Source of the DNA: Hevea brasiliensis
Lineage: Eukaryota > Streptophyta > Magnoliopsida > Malpighiales > Euphorbiaceae
Reading direction: 5' to 3'
Assembly: GCF_030052815.1 (NCBI RefSeq)
Contig: NC_079493.1
Location: forward strand, 121,855,132 to 121,919,131
Length of the DNA: 64,000 bases
Part shown: positions 48,936-61,885 of the stretch, in pieces
Layout of the letters: each line of letters starts with the position of its first letter
Position numbering within the stretch: the first letter of the stretch is position 1
The notes under the pieces: generated by a model
Told to the model about the DNA's origin: nothing
Seen by the model: the letters and a program-made list of their open reading frames with translations, nothing else
Database searches by the model: none
Made by a program: the position numbers and the translations under genes

Positions 48936-51256
48936 ATGGACCCAAGGCTTTCAAATGCCATTCTGAAGAACGATAAAGTTGCCTTCGAAACATTAGTTAA
49001 AGAGGACAAAGGGATGCTCCAACAACGATCCGCAAGTTGCTCCAACACGGTATTACACCGGGCTTCAAGAATAGGCCATGCAGAAGTAGCCAGAGCAATT
49101 GTAGAGCTGTGCCCTGATTTGGTTTCAGCTGAGAACGCTCAGGGGGATAGTCCTTTGCATGAAGCCTGTCGCGGAGGAAATGCTGATATCGTGATGTTGC
49201 TGTTGGAGACCAAACCAGAGGTAGCCACAGTACTTAACTCTATGAAGGAGAGCGCATTTTCCATAGCTTGCAGCAGGGGGCATCTTGATGTGGTTAAGCT
49301 AATGCTCAATCAAAGCTGGTTAATGGATATCGAAGAAGCTAGATTCCCGTCAAATGCTTTGCACGAATCAGTATCAAGAAAAAACACAAGTAAGTATGTC
49401 CAATTAAAACTACTACCTTAAATTAATCGACACAATGAAAAGACGAGGAATTTTCTTTTTTTTTTTTTTTACTGTGCAGGCATTGTGAAGGAGATACTGG
49501 AAGCGAGGCCAAAATTTGCATGGAAACGCGACAAAGATGGGTGTTTACCTCTTCACTGCGCTTGTCAAAACAGCAATTTGGAGATTACAAGAATTATTTT
49601 AGAGTACGAACCAAGAAGCTGTTTGCTGCTTAATGATAAAGGATATGCGCCATTGCATTTGGCAGCGATGAATGGTGAAGCTGCCATAATTCTTGAATTT
49701 ATATCAAGAGTGCCCGAATCTTTCAATTTATTCACAAAACAGGGTGACTGTATTTCACCTTGCTGTTAAATCCGGCGACTTCGGCGCTTTCATTAGCATG
49801 GAGAATATTTTCAAGAACTCTTTCCACCTCCGCTTGCCAGACCAACACGGCAATACAGTTTTGCATCTTGCTGTCTCTACAGGCTGCTGCGAAGTAAGAA
49901 TCTCTCCCTATGATACATACCCTGAACAATTTAGGAAAGTGGAAGAGAAATTATCATTTCACTAAAACATAAAATTCTCTGTACAGAAGCTTTTATAGTC
50001 TCTCTGATACATGCGCACAGCACACTAACTAAAATGAACAATACAAAGCACTGCTAAGCCCAACATCCATGTTACAGCCCATTAACAATACATCAGCAGC
50101 TATACCCTACAATACCCTACATACCCGCAAATGTTGTTCTTTTTTTATCAGGCTAAGCCTGGCGGATGCAATTATTGTGATTTTTGAGACATTGCGGTCG
50201 CTTCATTTCATAGACAATCCAAACGAAAGCAAAGTATCCGGTCTTATTCGTTCTTATTCTTAGACAAAATTATCCCATTTTGTTTCATTATATATTGTTG
50301 TTGATGAAACTCCTTTTTTAAACATGACTTCAATTTTGACACGTAGTTGTGATTTTCAGATTGCAGAATACTTGATCAATGAACACATATTGGAGCTCAA
50401 TGCTCCAAATTACTCAGGACTCACAGCGCTGGACATACTTGAACAGGTAGTGGACAGCGATGGAAAAAAGAGAGTTCTTACAGCCTTGTTAATTGAAGCC
50501 GGAGGTAAAAGGAGCAATCAACTGTTAACAGGCATCACTTCTGCACCAACTGGAGAAGGAAATGACAACAACAAACACCACATAGATGTTAAATTGCCTT
50601 GTGTTGCTCAAGGAAATAAGATGAGGAAATCTAACAATGTGCAAAAACCAACGCCACAGAAATTAGATAGAAAGACTAGTTCTCACCTGCAAACGATGCA
50701 GGTGGAGGCATTACAAAATGCTAGGAACACCATTATAGTAGTTGCAGTTTTGATTGCAACAGTAAGTTTTTCAGCTGGGATAAGTCCTCCAGGTGGTGTC
50801 TACCAGGATGGACCTCTGAAAGGAAAATCAATGGTAGCCAAAACAACAGCTTTCAAGGTTTTTGAAATAAGTAACACTATTGCATTGTGCACATCTCTTT
50901 CAGTGGTCTTTATACTAGTCAGGATCATTCCCCTTCGAAGAAAGCCACTGATGAGAATGCTAAAGATGGCTGACAGAGTGATGTGGGTAGCAGTGTCGTT
51001 TATGGTAACAAGTTATCTAGCAGCAACATGGGTGATTATGCCGCATGGTCAAGGCACAGAATGGATTATGTCTGTGTTGGTAATTGTACTCTGCAGTGGC
51101 ACAGTGGGAATAACCTTTACTGTTATAGGTGTGATTCTGGCTAATCAATGGCAGAGGAAAATTAAGTGGAGGAAGTCAGAGAGTAAAAATAAGGAACTAG
51201 GAAGCGCAGCTTCAGCCATTGAACCCAATTACAGTCCCGGATTCTACTCGTACTGA
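48936..51256 (+). pseudogene. ankyrin-PGG gene, copy 2: 2-bp frameshift in exon 2
   Basis: Exons 48936-49389, 49480-49893 and 50360-51256. Exon 1 and its donor (ACACAA|GTAAGT) are intact and nearly identical to copy 1. In exon 2 this copy reads GGGTGACTGTATTT where copy 1 has GGGTGACTCTGTATTT (about 49743-49756). The missing CT shifts the frame, and translation stops at 49767-49769 after 247 residues, removing the last ankyrin repeats and the whole PGG membrane domain. Exon 3 remains fully open at the same length as in copy 1 (897 bp), which suggests the lesion is recent. An extra 204 bp lies in intron 2. A single assembly error in the CTCT run would also explain it. Confidence 0.78.
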
Positions 51257-51713
51257 TTGTTACTGAAAAATAATGCATGCTTAATTTTTGCTGGTAAAGC
51301 CTAGTGTAACTATAGCTACATGCATGAAATAAATTGATGAATTTCAGCGAAAGTATTTCTGATTGAATATAGTCCCATTTTTGGTGGTTGGTTTAAAATG
51401 ATAGAACTTGCAAATGAATCCTAAATTAGTAAGGTTATAAATTTGACTTCATATAATAGAAAGAAAATGCTTTTGGGGCCCTTTTTAAGAATTTTATATG
51501 TTCATCCAAAGCAGTTAAGCAGAGTATATGTTGCATAACATTTGCTTATATTTTCATGTCTTCTTATAATGGACTTCCACTGAAAGTGCACTGGTGGGCC
51601 ATATATTTAGAATTTCCTGCAACTAGTACCTTTCTACATAAGTAATCGGCACCTTTTACTTGGACATGGAGTAATTAGGAATTGAGAGATTACTAGATGC
51701 ATCTAGTGCACAT
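51257..51713. other. 3' flank of the ankyrin copy
   Basis: About 460 bp of AT-rich sequence up to the copia LTR. It probably holds the 3' UTR. No element was seen. Confidence 0.5.
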
Positions 51714-51948
51714 TGTTACAAAACACTTATAACTGAAATGAGAGAACTCAAGAGAGTTTCTATTCTAGTAACTGCTCTTCTTATATACAACTGATCAGTA
51801 AGAAGAAAGGGGAAGGAAATTAGCGGGAAAATTACAGCTAAATGCTAGTTGTTAGCTAGCCATTGTTGATTTTTCTTAACTACCTAACCAACTGGAATTA
51901 GCTACCTACTTTTAGAAATTAGCTAGCTAAAAAATTAAGATGGTTACA
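51714..51948 (-). repeat. 3' LTR of the copia element
   Basis: 235 bp bounded by TGTTACA and TGGTTACA on the plus strand, i.e. TG...CA ends. The first 65 bases or so match 61915-61980 at the other end of the element (ACTCAAGAGAGTTTCTATTC). Confidence 0.8.
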
Positions 51949-51960
51949 GCCCCCCCTCAA
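51949..51960 (-). other. polypurine tract
   Basis: On the minus strand TTGAGGGGGGGC lies directly before the 3' LTR, the position of the plus-strand primer of LTR retroelements. Confidence 0.8.
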
Positions 51961-52540
51961 GTGAGAGACTGGTGAGGACTCACTAGTCCTAGCTTGGAAA
52001 CAAGAAATTGAAATGAAGAATTGGACGAGGGCTTCGTGAATAGGTCAGCAAGTTGCATTTTGCAATAAACTTTAACAATAGTGATAAACCCTTTAGAGAC
52101 CTTGTTACGAACCACATGACAATCTATCTCTAAATGCTTGGTTCTTTCATGAAAGACAACTATATGCAATGCAGCTTGGTTATCACAGTGAAGATTGATT
52201 GGTGGAGAAGGAGCAATCTGAAAGTCTTTCAACAAATAAGAAATCCACTTGAGTTTACAAACAGTTGCAGTCATGCTCTGATTTTCTGCTTCTGCTGAAG
52301 ATCGACTCTCTATGTTCTGTTTCTTAGTCTTCCAAGACACTAAAAAGGATCCAAGAAAGATGCAATAACCACTAATTGACCTCCTGGTGTCCAAGCAAGC
52401 TGCCCAATCAGCATCGCAAAATGCATTCAATTTGAAATATGAATCTGCCGAGAAGAAAACTCCTTTAGATGGGCAGCCTATCAAATATTTAAGAATGTGT
52501 ATAGCAGCATTCCAATGTGGAATGCGAGGACACTGAAGAA
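51957..52540 (-). pseudogene. copia RNase H domain
   Basis: The minus-strand frame holds the typical copia RNase H order: AFCDADWAACLDTRRS, then SWKTKKQ, SSAEAE, LHCDNQAALHI, HERTKHLEIDCHV and a closing LADLFTKP. The frame is open for 175 residues from 52484 but is separated from the RT part by a stop, so it is a fragment of a dead polyprotein. Confidence 0.88.
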
Positions 52541-53565
52541 ATTAGGTCAATTGTTGTACCGCAAACGTGATATCTAGTCTAGTAATTCTCAAATAAAGCA
52601 ATCTCCCTACGAACCTCCTGTATCTTTCTGGATTTGTCATTATCTCTCCTTCAGTATTAGTGAGATGTGAGCCTTTTACCATAGGATAAGCAATAGATTT
52701 AGCATTTTGCAGACCAGCATTGGTGAAAATATCCATTATGTATTTCCTTTGATGAAGATATAACCCAGAAGAGGATCTAGCCAATTCAATACCTAGGAAG
52801 TACTTAGCATATCCCATATCCTTAATAGTGAACTGATCATGCAAGTAATTCTTGGTGGCAATAATTAAAGACTCATCTGCACCCGTAATAAGGATGTCAT
52901 CAACAGACACCAATAAACCCTCAAATGTAGCACCAGAAGATTTAGTGAACAAACAATGGTTTAATGCAGATTGGTGGAAGCCAAGCTTCTTTAATTTTGA
53001 TGTAAATTCCTTATTCTATTGCCTCCCTTCTTGTTTTAACCCATATAATGACTTAACCGGTTTACAAACTTGACCTGGTTGAGCTTTTTCTTACCCATCA
53101 GGAGGTAACATATAGAGTTCCTCATCAATGTAGCCATGGAGGTATGCATTGTTAATATCAAGCTGGTGGATAGCCCAATTTCTAACAATAGCAATAGCAA
53201 GGAAAAGCCTTACTGTGACTAGTTTGGTAATGGGTGAAAAACTTATAATGTAGTCAATCCCTAGCAGTTGGTTATATCCTTTAGCAACCAACCTAGCCTT
53301 ATATCTATCAATAGTCCCATCTAGCTTGTGTTTAATTCTATACACCCACTTGGAAGCTATTGGTTTCTTATTTGGAGGTAAAGAGCTGAGCTGTCAGGTA
53401 TGATTTTCTTCTAGTGCAGATAATTCCTTTTGCATAGCATTAACCCAATTTGGGTCATTTCTAGCTTGACAATAATGAGTAGGTTCAATAGATTGCAACA
53501 CATTTGCTATAAAATCAAGGCAATTTGGGTGAAAAACAAATTGTGAGGGATACATAGTAGGAGAC
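52541..53565 (-). pseudogene. copia reverse transcriptase, broken
   Basis: The minus strand shows [42 protein letters not shown], then a stop directly after PPDG, and later LLVSVDDILITG, in which the usual tyrosine of YVDD is serine. KYFLGIELARS and GRLLYL follow. At least two stops interrupt the domain. Its upstream part is cut at 53565 by the inserted LTR-like element. Confidence 0.85.
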
Positions 53566-56281
53566 TGTCACGACCCAACCTATGGGCTGGACCGGCACTA
53601 GGACCTGGGCTAGCCTAAAGCCTCCAAGGCCCATAGTAAGCCTAACTATTCCTTAATCCAATCCTAAGGCCCATATTAAGCCCGATATTAAGAAAACAAT
53701 CGGACGGAATCCAACCATAACATGGGCCATACAACGGGAAGTTTTTGACTCGCCCGACTTGTAAGTACAATATATAATAATTTGGAGAGCTCAGCTCACA
53801 CTCCACATACTCATAATGTCATAAAATCAAATGGGAGCTCAGCTTCCTCATTCAATCCAATCATACATATATCTAATAAATTTACAGATCCAACACGATA
53901 TTATATTACAGACCCAATTCAAATAAAATATTTCTAACACATGCGAAATTCTATAAGTTAGTGAAATTATATAAAATATCACAGACATTAATAGATGACC
54001 TGCGAGGGAGAGACGCAGGTTAGAACTCAACAAGAAATCTCCTGTATCCTGAAAAAATAAGGCGAATAGGAGTGAGTGTTAGACTCAGAGAGTAAAACAC
54101 TGATTTTAACTACAATTTCTATAGCTATCTAAAGCTAATGAATTTTAAAGAGTGGAATGCAATACCATTATAATTTTCATACAAATCACATCATAACAGC
54201 AAAAGGTAATTTAGAACACTCACACACCCATATAATATGCAAACAGTACACATATGGAAGTTGATCCCCTATATAGCTCTCTTAATCCAACCTCTACCAG
54301 CGAGTACATCTCAAGCCAGACTTTCACTTAATAGACCAAATGTAGGAGCTAGCGAGATCATCTTGAGCCGTGCCTACCCCGACTTATCCATAAAAGGATC
54401 CGGTCCCAGCGAGTCAAGCTCCAGTTGCATCTACCCGTCCTGTCCATATCTAACACTACACACCACACGCACGCCAACACACGTACACTACTCCAAATTA
54501 CCATAAAATAATATTCATGGCACTTCATCAATTAAGAATACAATATAAAACCTACCTAGTGTTTAACTACATAGATATATATTTATAAGTGATGCATGGG
54601 CATGCCTGAACATATAATAATATTGAAATTATAATTAAAATCAATACTTTACTCACAGATGTAAACCGAAGTCACTATGGCGGCTGGACAGAGGAGAAAA
54701 GTTGTCCCGGCTCACCTAACAATTTTATTACAATTATTTAATACAATTGAATCAATACAAGCTTAAAAAGAACCAAAAACACCCTAAGTCGTGTCGAAAA
54801 TTCGGCAGAGTCTCCCCTATACCTAGAACCTACCCAACCTGCAAAAGGGTTCAAAATACACTTCTATATCCACAAGTCACACAACCACCACTCAATCACA
54901 TCACATGGCTCCTCCTGGGCCCATCCAAATAGTCAACAACCTCAATTTGAAAAATTATCATTTAGTCCCTACAATTAACCCTTTGCAAAAACTACCCAAA
55001 TGAGCTCTAAAAATTTTAAAATTTTGTTCCGCAGTCCTTAGCAATATTATTAAGCTAATGCAAAAGGAATTATAATTTTCTAACTTACCATGAATATTTT
55101 ATAGATTTTTAATTGAAATCAAGCTTAGATAATTAAGAAAAATGAGAGTTCAGGTTTATCTATGCCAATTTTGACCCTTGGGACGCGTCCGGGATGTCAG
55201 AAAATGGTGAGGTAGCCTATAATCTCGACCAATTCTGAAGCTTTTTTGATAGCCTGCCTGCCTGCCCTGCCCGAAATTGCTAGCCCGAGCAACTGTCGAA
55301 TTTTCACAAAATGAGCATACCTACGCAAAATCTACAACACGGGGGTTAGTACATAATTTTTACAAAATTTATTAAGCTCATTTAATGCCCGAAAAAATAC
55401 TGCGAAGTTCTGTGGGACCCATTGAAAAACAATGACAGAAAAATTTGAAATGAGTATTGCCGCGAAGCTCTTGTCGAGGGGAGCACTCTGGTACTCTCAG
55501 ATTTTTCGTGGGGTTCACGGTTTGCGAGAGATCTAGCCCTAAAATCGAAATGGGCTAAAACTTTTCGGACAAAAATTGGATAAACTGCTGGATGGATTTT
55601 TGTGTTCTTAGTGTTTATGGAAAGCTCTCAAGGTATAGATGGGTTTTAGGGCAAGACCCAGTTTAATTGGTGGTCGAATTTGTCGGAATCCGCCCAGGAA
55701 ATTGAAGCGACGCACGCGCCTAGGGAAGGTTTTTGGTGCGGTTTTTTGGTGACCTGTAGGCCAGCCAGTTGAGGGGAAGGGGCGAAAAAGGTCACCGGCG
55801 ACGCTGGGAGGGGAGGGAAGGCAGTGGCCGGTGCAGAGGGAGAGGGAGGAGAGAGAAACGGGAGGGAGAAGTGGGGCTTCGGGGAGAGAGAAGGAAGGAG
55901 AAGAAAAGAAGGAAGGGGACCGGTTCGATTGAACCTGCCTGATTCGGTTCGATTTGATTTGACCAGTTTGATTTAAGATACCCAAAATTAAATTTTTGCT
56001 CTACCTTGGGATAAAAAACGAGGCCCAAAAATTCTGAAAAATTTCTAGAAAACTCAGAAAAATGTGTAGAGTCTAAATATATTTTTAGTTTTACATATAT
56101 TTTTAGTTTTGCCACGTGGTCTTTAAATTAATTCGCAAAAATTAACAAAGTTTATTGATTTTCAAAATCAAATCCTATTTCTAAAATTCGAAAAATTTCA
56201 AATAATTTTCCAAAATTTTTAATAAAATAAATACTAATGTTTACCCATAAAATAATAAATTTAAAAATTAGGGATGTTACA
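53566..56281 (-). mobile_element. probable solo LTR (2.7 kb) nested in the copia element
   Basis: The 2716-bp insert begins TGTCACGACCC and ends GGGATGTTACA. It is flanked by a perfect 5-bp target duplication GAGAC (53561-53565, 56282-56286). On the minus strand it starts TGTAACATCCC, like other plant Gypsy LTRs, so it is oriented minus. There is no gag or pol; open stretches inside have no resemblance. The GC-richer part (55640-55920) may be its transcribed leader. Recombination between two LTRs of a full Gypsy element would leave exactly this. Confidence 0.8.
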
Positions 56282-56286
56282 GAGAC

Positions 56287-57121
56287 ATCCTTGGCAGATC
56301 CAACTGACCAATAGATGTAGCATTGATTAAGGCATTTGCATTTGAATTTTGTACATTTGCAACAAAGTCCTGTAACCAAGCAATTTTGGATTTGAGTCTT
56401 ATATTCTTTCTAATATAGGGTTCTACTAGGGAATGAGAATTTTGAAGTAAATGTGAATTATTTGGGGTTAATGAATTAGAAGTAGGTTGAACATAAGTAA
56501 TTAAAGAATCAACACCATGTGGGATTGGAGGAATACTAACTGAATCAAAAGAATATGTATTATGAAATTTAGTATTTAAGGTGTCTAGATGAGTTGCAGG
56601 AATGGGCAAAGAAATGTATGTGTCAGGTAAAGGTTTATGTTAAAAAGGAAAGATAGGCTCATGAAAAATGATATCTCTTGATATACAAACTGTATTTTAA
56701 GTGAGATCATATAGTTTGTATGCTTTTTTACTGGACACATATCTAAGAAAAACAATTTTTGTGGCTCTAGGTTCAAACTTTAATTTGTGTGGTTTAGTAT
56801 TAGTAAAAACAAAGGCACCCAAATGTTTTTAATATTTGGTAGTTTGGTTTCTAATTGTGGAGTACTTCATAAGGAGATTACCACTGGAGAGTTGATGTAG
56901 GTAGTCTATTTATAATATATGTGATTTTAAGAATGGATTCACCCCAAAATTTCTTTAGCATGCTAGCTTACAACATGAGGGCCTTGGCTATTTGTAGTAA
57001 ATGTTGGTGTTTCCTTTCTACTACACCATTTTGTTAGGGAGTACATGGGTAAGATTTCTGATGGATAACTCCCTTATCATGGCAAAGTTTTTGACTTGTA
57101 GTATTGACAAATTTAGACCCA
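56287..57121 (-). pseudogene. copia integrase C-terminal part and linker
   Basis: The minus strand reads TPQQNGVVERKHQHLLQIAKAL (about 57040-56990), part of the integrase core, here split across frames. EPQKLFFLDMCPVKKHTNY and VYQEISFF (56770-56660) then match the usual fold-back region after the core, followed by the low-complexity linker to RT. Stops and shifts break it. The first part of the integrase lies beyond the second nested insert. Confidence 0.78.
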
Positions 57122-57126
57122 TTATC

Positions 57127-60100
57127 TGTAATACTCCTATATTAAGTAGTCTATACATTTTATTATTTCGATAACTAGTGTCCGTTCGGATAGTCAGAAT
57201 GTTTAGAACTATATTTATGCCATCTAGAAAAGTCATAAATAAAAGTTAATAGAAATTATATGAAGGTGAAATGGAAATAAAAAAAATAAAGCATAATCAG
57301 TTAAATGAGCCGAGGTCCCGGCGATGGGTGATCGAACCGGGAAGTGACTACGAGCTCAGTTACTACCCTAATTTTGTGTGGGACCCTATGATACTCCAGG
57401 CCTAAGGATAATTGCGAAGCTAACCGTATTATGAAAATCATAGAAAAGAATAAAGAACAAGCTCAAATAATTGAATCAGAGTTCAGGAAGTAACTCAGTG
57501 CTATTGAAAAAATTGATCAGACCGATAAAGGGCAATATGATCAATTCACCCTTAGAGGTGACTCTTGGCCTGAATATCCATTAAAATGTAAGAAATTAAA
57601 ATTATGAAAAATAGATTAAAAATGAAGAAGTGTAGGGAAAGAAAGGAAAAAGGAAATGAAAAATTCAAATTAAATGCTTTATGACATTATCAATGACACA
57701 ATAAAAATTTATAATTTTTAAATTTTGAAAATTTGGGGATAATGATATCATAAAAAGACAAACATTAAAAGAAAAGAAAATTGGGTATTCTTCCTCTTGT
57801 TTGGCCTTCCCACTCTCTCTCAAAATCTCTCTCTAAATTTCTCCATTAACAAGCCAATTCAAGCTTCCAAAGCTTGATTTCTTATCATAAACCCTAACCA
57901 TAAACCATAGAAAACTCCTAATTGACCCTAGAAGAGAAGAATTGAAGCAAGAAATTTGAAAGAAAAGTGAAAGAATAGAAGTTGAGAAGAGCATCTTTGA
58001 GGTGAGTTCTCTCTCTACTTAATTAAGTGTATATGCATGAATATAAGAGGAAATTGATAAATTATGTAAATAAACATGAAAATCATGCATGTGGGGAGAG
58101 ATGAAATTTCGGCCAGCCATGGTTTACTAGGGTTTTAATGTGTTTTAGTTTAGTTGGATGTGAATTGGGACTTAGATGAAGTGGTATATGTGTTTAGTGA
58201 AGAGAAATTTCATGAAATTGCATGGATTAGTAAGATGACAAATTAGGGTTTATAGAAATTGAGGGAAATTGGGGATTTTGAAAATTATTGACCAATTAAT
58301 GTGTATGATGCTTAATTTTGGTCATTTAGGGTGTTTTGAATTGTAAATTTATAATTGGAATTGAGTTGAGTTGTGGATATGGAATTGTGGAATTCTGGAC
58401 TAATGAGTCCAGCTAGGTTAACAAGCCATAAGTTGAATTGTGTTGCTCCAATTGGTGTGAGACTAATTGGAGATGAAATTAGGGTCATAATGCTATATTT
58501 TTTTATGAAGAAACCTTGCCCAAAAACTGACCATAAGTTGGTCTAAAATTAGGTTGAACCCGGAATTGGTGCCCTAATTTTTGGCAGAATTGACCAAATG
58601 AACAGTATATGTTCAAATGGGCGTAACTTTGTGTAGAGAGGTCTAAATGACCTGATTTTTAAACCATTGGAAAGCTTATACATAGTAGAACAACTTTCAT
58701 GAAGAACAGAAATCCAAATTCTGACCATAACCTAGTCAAATTGCTAACCAAAGTTAGGTCACCAAAACTGTCAGAACCAAAACTTGCCCAGAAAATCTGG
58801 AAATGATCAATCCGGCTAGTTATGGTAAAAATACTATAACTTGAGCTACAAAACTCCAAATGGAGTGATTCAAAAAGGGAATTAAACTAGACACATTAAG
58901 GAACAACTTTGATGGAGAAAGTTTAGTCAAATTTCTACTATAGATTGGTCTAATGGAATAGTAATCTTAAGTGATCAAATCTGAAATTTTAGAATTTCAT
59001 CTAATAGGCCTTGAATTGTAATTGGCAACCAATGCCAACAAATTTGTGACCTAAAATGTGGTATGACCATGTGTTTAGAAATGGTATACCAATTAATTAT
59101 GAAAAAGTGAAAAATTTGCATGAATAGTAATATGAATAGTAACCACAATATTATTAAATACAAAGAACTCAACCCTTAGGTGAATTTATAAGTAAATTAA
59201 GTATGCAAAATTCAATTGTTGGATTAATTATTTAGAAATGATTTGGATGGATATTGAAACGCCCTAATTATGTGTTTCAGTGGGAAAGGAGCCCTCCAAG
59301 GAAGGAGGAAGAGTGGACTAAGTCAAAGCAACATAAGAGATTTATGCACAACAAACTTAAAATTCTTTGTTTCTACTTGACAATTCTTGAAATAAATGCT
59401 GTGAATAATTTTGATTGTTATGTCTTTGAAAATCTTATTTAAAAAATAGTGTGTAGCCTACTTTGTAAATAAAAAATTTGGAATGAAATATGATTTGTGA
59501 ATTGTATGAAATATTTGAATGATTTGGTTTTGAATTGGACTTTGAAATCACACTTGGCATGACAATATTATTGTGTTCCTCCTTTATCTATAGAGTTCAG
59601 ATTGATTATATTCTTCCCTCTCTGACTTGCCAGTTGAGTTTGAAATCGGATGAGTACTCATATAGCTAGCTAGCCACCTCTCTCATTAATTTCAGTTAGT
59701 GAGGTTGTAGATTGCTTTGTCGTGGTGTATAACACGGCATTGATCGTGAAATTTTGTGTCATGACCTAAGTTGTGTATTTATTGGCAACACTATTGTTTA
59801 TAATTTATTTTGATAAATTGTTATTAAAAATCTTAACTTCAACTTGAGAACTGTGATTGTGAAAATTTTTAAATTTTGTTCCCAAATGAATGATTATTTT
59901 TCTTGTGACTTTTAAAAATTTATTGTTGTGCACCACTGAGTAAATTACTCAGCGATGGCTTTTTCTTGCTGTCGCAGATAGAGAGAAAGATAAAGTAGTA
60001 GAGTGAGTTGCTATAGCTACAGAGAAACATATTTTGGGATCTTTTACGGGTATAATATTTTATACCCTTGTACATTTCTTTTGATGTAAATTATTTGTAC

Positions 60101-60588
60101 ATATATATTTATAGAATCGAATGAGCAGTTGTACAATCAAAATTGTAATAATATTATTTTGTTTTCTTTTCTTGAATTGAGAATTTTATGTATAAATTGC
60201 ATTAACTTCAATGATACTGAAACTTGTTGAAATTGTATTGGTTGAGATTGAATGGTGTTGATATTAAATGGAGTTGTGGAAAATATTCATATTAAGAGTG
60301 TTTTAACAGGTTGTGAAAAACTGTTTTTTCAAATTTTAGCCGGTACTCTGTCAAAATTTTTATAAAATTTTCAAAATTTCAGATAAATCAAAATTTGAAT
60401 TCATGACCTAAACTTCAACTAAAGGCTTTTTAACAATTATTCAACATTTCTTTAAACTTTAAAATGAATAGAAATTAGTTCAAAATCCCTTGTAGTATAT
60501 TTAATGGGTTATTGATAGGTGAAATTCGGTAATTCATTAGGTATATTACGGGATCATGTTATACCTTACAGAGGGGTAGGGTGTGACA
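57127..60588 (+). mobile_element. probable solo LTR (3.5 kb) nested in the copia integrase
   Basis: The 3462-bp insert begins TGTAATACTCC and ends GGGTGTGACA. It is flanked by a perfect 5-bp duplication TTATC (57122-57126, 60589-60593). By its TGTAAT start it is in plus orientation, opposite to the insert at 53566. There is no coding content. The GAGTAAATTACTCAGCG segment near 59938 and a CT-rich leader-like region near 57810-57850 resemble parts of long Gypsy LTRs. It is a separate insertion from the 2.7-kb one. Confidence 0.78.
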
Positions 60589-60593
60589 TTATC

Positions 60594-61880
60594 TGTCCTG
60601 ATGACTTTTACTGACTTGGTAAATTAGTTTTACATCATATTCAAAAAAGTAGTAAGCATAGAGGAGGTTTGGGTTTTATCATGAAGCAAACATGTCTAGG
60701 TTGCTTTGCTAAAGTCATCTACCAACGTTAAGAAATATCTAGCCCCAAAAATGGATGTAACTTGATATATGTAACTTGAGATGGTTCCCCCAAATCAACA
60801 TGAAGTAAAGCAATATTTCAGTAATGGATGTACTACTAACAGGGAAAGGTAATCTCCCTTGTTTTGCTAATGGACACACTTCTCAAACTGGTAAATTTTC
60901 ATTAGATACATCAAAATCCAGAGTTTTAGCAATTGTGGATTTAGGTGCATGACCTAATTAGAATGTCATAGAGAAATGTCAAAATCTTTACTCATACGAA
61001 CTGTATTACAGGTTTCACTTAATTGAAAATCAAATTTGACTGAAGACACAATATTTGCAAAGAACTGAGAATTAAAGAATGAAGAATCAAACTTCTAGAG
61101 ACCAGCATGTGCCTTGTCAATAGCTACAATCTTTCTAGTCAAAAGGTCTTGCAGGATACAAAATTAAGGTAAGAAATGAACTATCATGCTTGTATTTTGT
61201 ATGAGTTTGCTAACAAATAGTAGGTTATATTTGAAATGTGGAAAATACAGAACATTGGTTAAGGTCAAGTTGGGTGAACTTTTACATTTCCCACATGAGT
61301 AACTCGTTGAATAGATCCATCAGGGAGATATACAAGGCTTATATGGGACTGTTTGCATGGGTTAATCAGGTAATTGAAGTTAGAACACATGTGACTGGTT
61401 GCTCATGTGTCAACTATCCATGTTCCCATCTTAGTATCATTCATACTAGAAAAGCACAAATTAGGATATTTACCTGCAAAATTGGAACAATTTGCACTAC
61501 AATTTACCTTCTCCACATCTTTGCCTTTCATGTATTTGGCAACTTCCTATTGTACCATCCTTGCAAGATTCATGTTCCACAAAATCCTTGGTTCAGTTGG
61601 TGTAGTTGCCTTGCAATTATCACAATATTTGTGCTCCTTAGTGAAATTCTTCTTCTTAACAGCATCTCCAAAGCGCAGAACCCTTCCTATTTGAAGATTA
61701 ATTCCATTAATCCTATTTGCCCCATGGACGACTCTTCTCTGGGTTTTGTTCATGGGTTTCTAAAAATTCCTCCATATTCAATGTTAATTTTGCAGATTTT
61801 TACTATATTTTCTTAAGATAGAAACAAGATCTATATAGGTGAATCAGAAAACAAACAAGTTCCAAAGATCACAGCTCTAA
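60594..61880 (-). pseudogene. copia gag end, protease and integrase start, broken
   Basis: The minus strand has the knuckle start YCDNCK (the later Cys/His are lost), then protease WIVDT followed by TGA where the catalytic DTGA motif needs glycine (about 61409-61404), then TSHMC. Further down come pre-integrase GNHLKLHISSY and integrase YFLTLVDDFSKATW (about 60745-60700), ending where the nested LTR cuts it at 60594. There are many stops. Confidence 0.8.
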
Positions 61881-61885
61881 TACCA
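61872..61885 (-). other. primer-binding site of the copia element
   Basis: On the minus strand TGGTATTAGAGCTG follows the 5' LTR end. It differs by one base from TGGTATCAGAG, the complement of the initiator tRNA-Met 3' end. Confidence 0.75.

Larger units (their letters stand above)
48290..51330 (+). repeat. segmental duplication unit 2 (ankyrin gene plus promoter)
   Basis: This is the partner of 41815-44680. The main length difference is an extra segment of about 204 bp in intron 2 (49922-50125), bounded by the direct repeat CATACC. Confidence 0.85.

Noticed and set aside
54237..56115. Several open frames of 60-125 codons inside the 2.7-kb insert
   Set aside because: Low complexity or unrelated to any family; the insert has LTR boundaries and target duplications, so these are chance frames in non-coding LTR.
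61238..61816. 192-codon plus-strand frame
   Set aside because: It lies antisense to the gag/protease part of the copia element, which is recognisable on the minus strand.
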